Positions 28,271-30,230 of a DNA stretch of 30,230 bases are shown here, in pieces (position 1 is the first letter of the stretch; each line of letters opens with the position of its first letter). Origin of the DNA: an uncultured Lachnospiraceae bacterium (GTDB lineage Bacteria; Bacillota_A; Clostridia; Lachnospirales; Lachnospiraceae). The position numbers were made by a program, and so were the translations under genes. The notes beneath the pieces were generated by a model. The model was given only the letters and a program-made list of their open reading frames with translations, did not search any database and was not told the DNA's origin. The stretch lies in assembly GCA_910587495.1 (NCBI GenBank), contig CAJUMT010000017.1:1-30230 (forward strand), in the 5' to 3' direction.

Positions 28271-29818
28271 ATGAAACTGATTAAAATTTTTACTGACCAC
28301 ATCCAGTTAAAGACCAATGATGCAGAGTTCAGCAGCATCCGTATCAATGATCTGTTATCTGTATCTGATGGTGATGTGGAACTGGTGGCGTCTGTTAATT
28401 CTCTGACGGATACGGACGCAGAAACTGGTATTGACGAAGGTGATTATATTACAGACCCAGCGAGCATGAAGGTGATTGAGTGCAGCATTATTGGTAGCGT
28501 GGTAAATGGGAAGTTCGTGAAATCTATAGACCATTATCCAACTACGGATGTTGCCATTAAAGAGATTGATTACCGTGATTTTGTCAAAATACTTTATTGT
28601 GGGGATTTAGCAGGGCATTTCCTGCAAGTGGGAGAGTATTCAGGATATTGCTGTGGGGCGTGGCTTAACGGAAATAAGCTCTTCCAGCGCCATTCCTGCA
28701 TCGTCGGCAACACCGGTTCTGGAAAATCAGAGACCTTAGCCAAAATCCTAGAGGAAACTTCAAAGCTTCCGGGGGCCAACATTATCTTGTTTGATATCCA
28801 TGGGGAGTACAGCAAACTTTCCTATGTGGACAATATCAAGATCGGGGACAGTTTCCCGTTCCCGGTGTGGTTGTTCGGGTTCCAGGATATGGCATCAAAC
28901 ATCTTAAAGATCAAAGAAGAATCCGCAACCGTGGTTATGTCCGCACTACGGAAGTGTTATAAGATGTGCTGCCCAGGAGGAAACGAGGGGAAGGCATTCA
29001 ATTTTTCCTATGACAGCATCATGGAAGAAATGGACAGGCTGGACAATGAAACAATCCTGGACGGGTACTTTAAGAATGGAGAGCCCAAAATCAAAAACGG
29101 GGAGTTCTATGGGAAACTTACCAATGTGGTCAATCTCATGAGGGCCAGAAGGCATGATACAAGGTACTCATTCCTGTTTGGTAAACACTCCCAGGATTGC
29201 TTAAACAGCCTTATAAACCGTCTCATGGGCGGAAGTAAGCCGGTAAAAAATATTGACCTGTCAGATATACCACATGATGTGGCAATCCCGATCATCGGGG
29301 CGATCACGAAGTTGGTATTTGATATCCAACGCACCACCGGACCGGACTTTAAGCCCATTGCCCTGGTATGTGACGAGGCGCATGTGTACATACCGAATAA
29401 CTTTCAGCTGTCGGCTTCTGAACGGCGCATGGTGGAGGTTTTTGAGAACATAGCAAAGGAAGGCCGTAAGTTTGGAATTACGCTGCTTGTGGCCTCACAG
29501 AGGCCGTCAGAGCTCAATAAGACCATCATGGCTCAGTGTGCAAACTTTATTGTCGGGAAGCTCAACAATGAGAACGACAAGTCTATGGTTAAGGGTATGC
29601 TGCCAAACGGAAACGAGAGTGTGATTGACAGTACCACGATGTTCTCTCCTGGTGATGTGCTGGTGGTTGGGGATGCGGCACCGATTCCCCTGAAAATCCA
29701 TGTCGAATTGGCGAGGGAACGTCCGCAGTCCAGGACCATTGATTTCTGGGACGAGTGGAGCAGATCGGATAGGGTATCTGATTATACGGAGCATGTACAG
29801 GCATATCTGGAAGATTAA
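28271..29818 (+). CDS. HerA-like (DUF87) hexameric ATPase
   Basis: The 515-aa protein has an N-terminal HAS-barrel-like region (about 1-125). The motor domain has Walker A GNTGSGKS (146-153), INIILFDIHGEYS-like text (ANIILFDIHGEYSKLSY, about 167-184), Walker B ALVCDEAHVYIP (about 364-375) and the sensor/arginine region GRKFGITLLVASQRPSELNK. HerA proteins translocate on double-stranded DNA and usually pair with the nuclease NurA. No NurA is seen, but the gene directly follows a PD-(D/E)XK nuclease (start 1 nt after its stop, GGAGG upstream). It probably acts in phage DNA processing. A role in defence is less likely given the early-gene context. Confidence 0.85.
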   Translation: MKLIKIFTDHIQLKTNDAEFSSIRINDLLSVSDGDVELVASVNSLTDTDAETGIDEGDYITDPASMKVIECSIIGSVVNGKFVKSIDHYPTTDVAIKEIDYRDFVKILYCGDLAGHFLQVGEYSGYCCGAWLNGNKLFQRHSCIVGNTGSGKSETLAKILEETSKLPGANIILFDIHGEYSKLSYVDNIKIGDSFPFPVWLFGFQDMASNILKIKEESATVVMSALRKCYKMCCPGGNEGKAFNFSYDSIMEEMDRLDNETILDGYFKNGEPKIKNGEFYGKLTNVVNLMRARRHDTRYSFLFGKHSQDCLNSLINRLMGGSKPVKNIDLSDIPHDVAIPIIGAITKLVFDIQRTTGPDFKPIALVCDEAHVYIPNNFQLSASERRMVEVFENIAKEGRKFGITLLVASQRPSELNKTIMAQCANFIVGKLNNENDKSMVKGMLPNGNESVIDSTTMFSPGDVLVVGDAAPIPLKIHVELARERPQSRTIDFWDEWSRSDRVSDYTEHVQAYLED

Positions 29819-29828
29819 AAAGTAGGTT

Positions 29829-30230
29829 ATGAACAGACAGGCGAACCCGCAACTCGAAGATGGTTATACCAGAATATCCAATGAATTGTTGGAAGCGATC
29901 TGTGCAAGTGACCTGACAGGACTCCAAATGCGTGTCCTGATGTTGTTTATCAGGGTATCTTATGGCTACGGGAAGAGACAGGCTGCCTTTCCTCTTGAAT
30001 ACATACAGGAAAAACTGAAGATTCCGAAAAGGAGCGCGCAAAGGTCTCTGAAAAGCTTGGTGGATGCAAATATCCTTCGGATCGTACAGGAGTCATCAAA
30101 ATCAGCCCCCCGTATCATGGAGCTAAATAAAAAGTATTTGGAATGGGGGGTTTCGGGTGACTGGGACGTCACCCTAAAACAAGAATCAGGTGACACGCAG
30201 GTCACCCCAAATAGGGTGACACAGATGACG
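29829..30230 (+). CDS. Phage replication protein O-like N-terminus (partial, cut by right edge)
   Basis: The 134 visible residues match the N-terminal winged-helix domain of lambda O-type replication initiators: LEDGYTRISNELLEAICASD, LTGLQMRVLMLFIRVSYGYG, then FPLEYIQEKLKIPKRSAQRS. This domain binds the phage origin. The C-terminal helicase-loader-binding part lies beyond the window. The linker after residue 105 is polar and of low complexity (DVTLKQESGDTQVTPNRVTQ). Origin iterons may lie in this linker region, as in lambda, but none is obvious yet. Confidence 0.82.
   Translation, partial: MNRQANPQLEDGYTRISNELLEAICASDLTGLQMRVLMLFIRVSYGYGKRQAAFPLEYIQEKLKIPKRSAQRSLKSLVDANILRIVQESSKSAPRIMELNKKYLEWGVSGDWDVTLKQESGDTQVTPNRVTQMT

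Larger units (their letters stand above)
13250..30230. mobile_element. Prophage integrated in feoB (left ~17 kb; right end not in window)
   Basis: The element starts with a large serine recombinase abutting a split host gene. It has a classic divergent repressor/Cro control region at about 24365-24530. Rightward there are small early phage genes, then annealing protein, exonuclease, HerA-like ATPase and an O-like replication initiator. Leftward genes between repressor and integrase are lysogeny cargo, mostly defence-like. Structural genes are not in view, so I cannot tell an intact phage from a derived island. Confidence 0.88.

Overview
The window is bacterial and low-GC Gram-positive. Strong AAGGAGG-type ribosome binding sites, TTGACA/TATAAT promoters, a CvfB-type S1 protein, a Clostridia-style dnaE followed by pfkA, and the XRE/S24 regulators all suggest a gut Clostridia of the Lachnospiraceae type. 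The family is inferred from gene style and order, not from a marker gene.

Positions 1-13250 are ordinary chromosome. They carry a MATE exporter (cut by the left edge), an MgtC/SapB membrane protein, a small XRE regulator, a tiny membrane ORF, cvfB, an HPr-like protein without the phosphorylated histidine, dnaE, pfkA, a TrmH/SpoU RNA methyltransferase and an ABC-type ATPase. A hybrid PAS histidine kinase converges on the ATPase gene. Then comes the 3' half of feoB. Its reading frame starts abruptly just before the MGFGCNAAG motif, where it meets a large serine recombinase gene. The GTPase half of feoB is not in the window.

Positions about 13250-30230 are the left part of a prophage inserted in feoB. 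The right end lies outside. The leftward (lysogeny) arm reads, from the repressor to the attachment site: S24 repressor with the Ala-Gly cleavage site and Ser/Lys dyad, a DUF4041 + GIY-YIG nuclease (SNIPE-like), a YgiT zinc-finger protein, a DUF6978/DUF1828 pair, a HicB remnant, a Uma2 nuclease, a second YgiT protein, a dead XRE gene, an unknown 139-aa protein, an AbiF-type HEPN protein with its own promoter and structured RNA, an Ig-like/charged-repeat protein, an Rpn nuclease with an internal start, and the serine recombinase. The rightward (early) arm holds a Cro-like protein, several small phage proteins, an annealing-type protein, a PD-(D/E)XK exonuclease with Cas4/AddB-like cysteines, a HerA-type ATPase and a phage O-like replication protein.

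The most striking feature is in the lysogeny arm. Four solitary 32-nt units look like type I-C CRISPR repeats, with no array and no cas genes. They lie at junctions between cargo genes, next to relics of the repressor 3' end and other gene tails. They are candidates for RNA anti-CRISPRs (solitary repeat units) and they also mark the seams of a mosaic cargo region. Two more RNA- or translation-level systems stand out: an abiF-like RNA directly upstream of the HEPN gene, and a perfect Shine-Dalgarno plus ATG inside the Rpn gene that would make a C-terminal RpnS-like antitoxin. Together the arm looks like a stacked anti-phage and anti-CRISPR cargo expressed in the lysogen.
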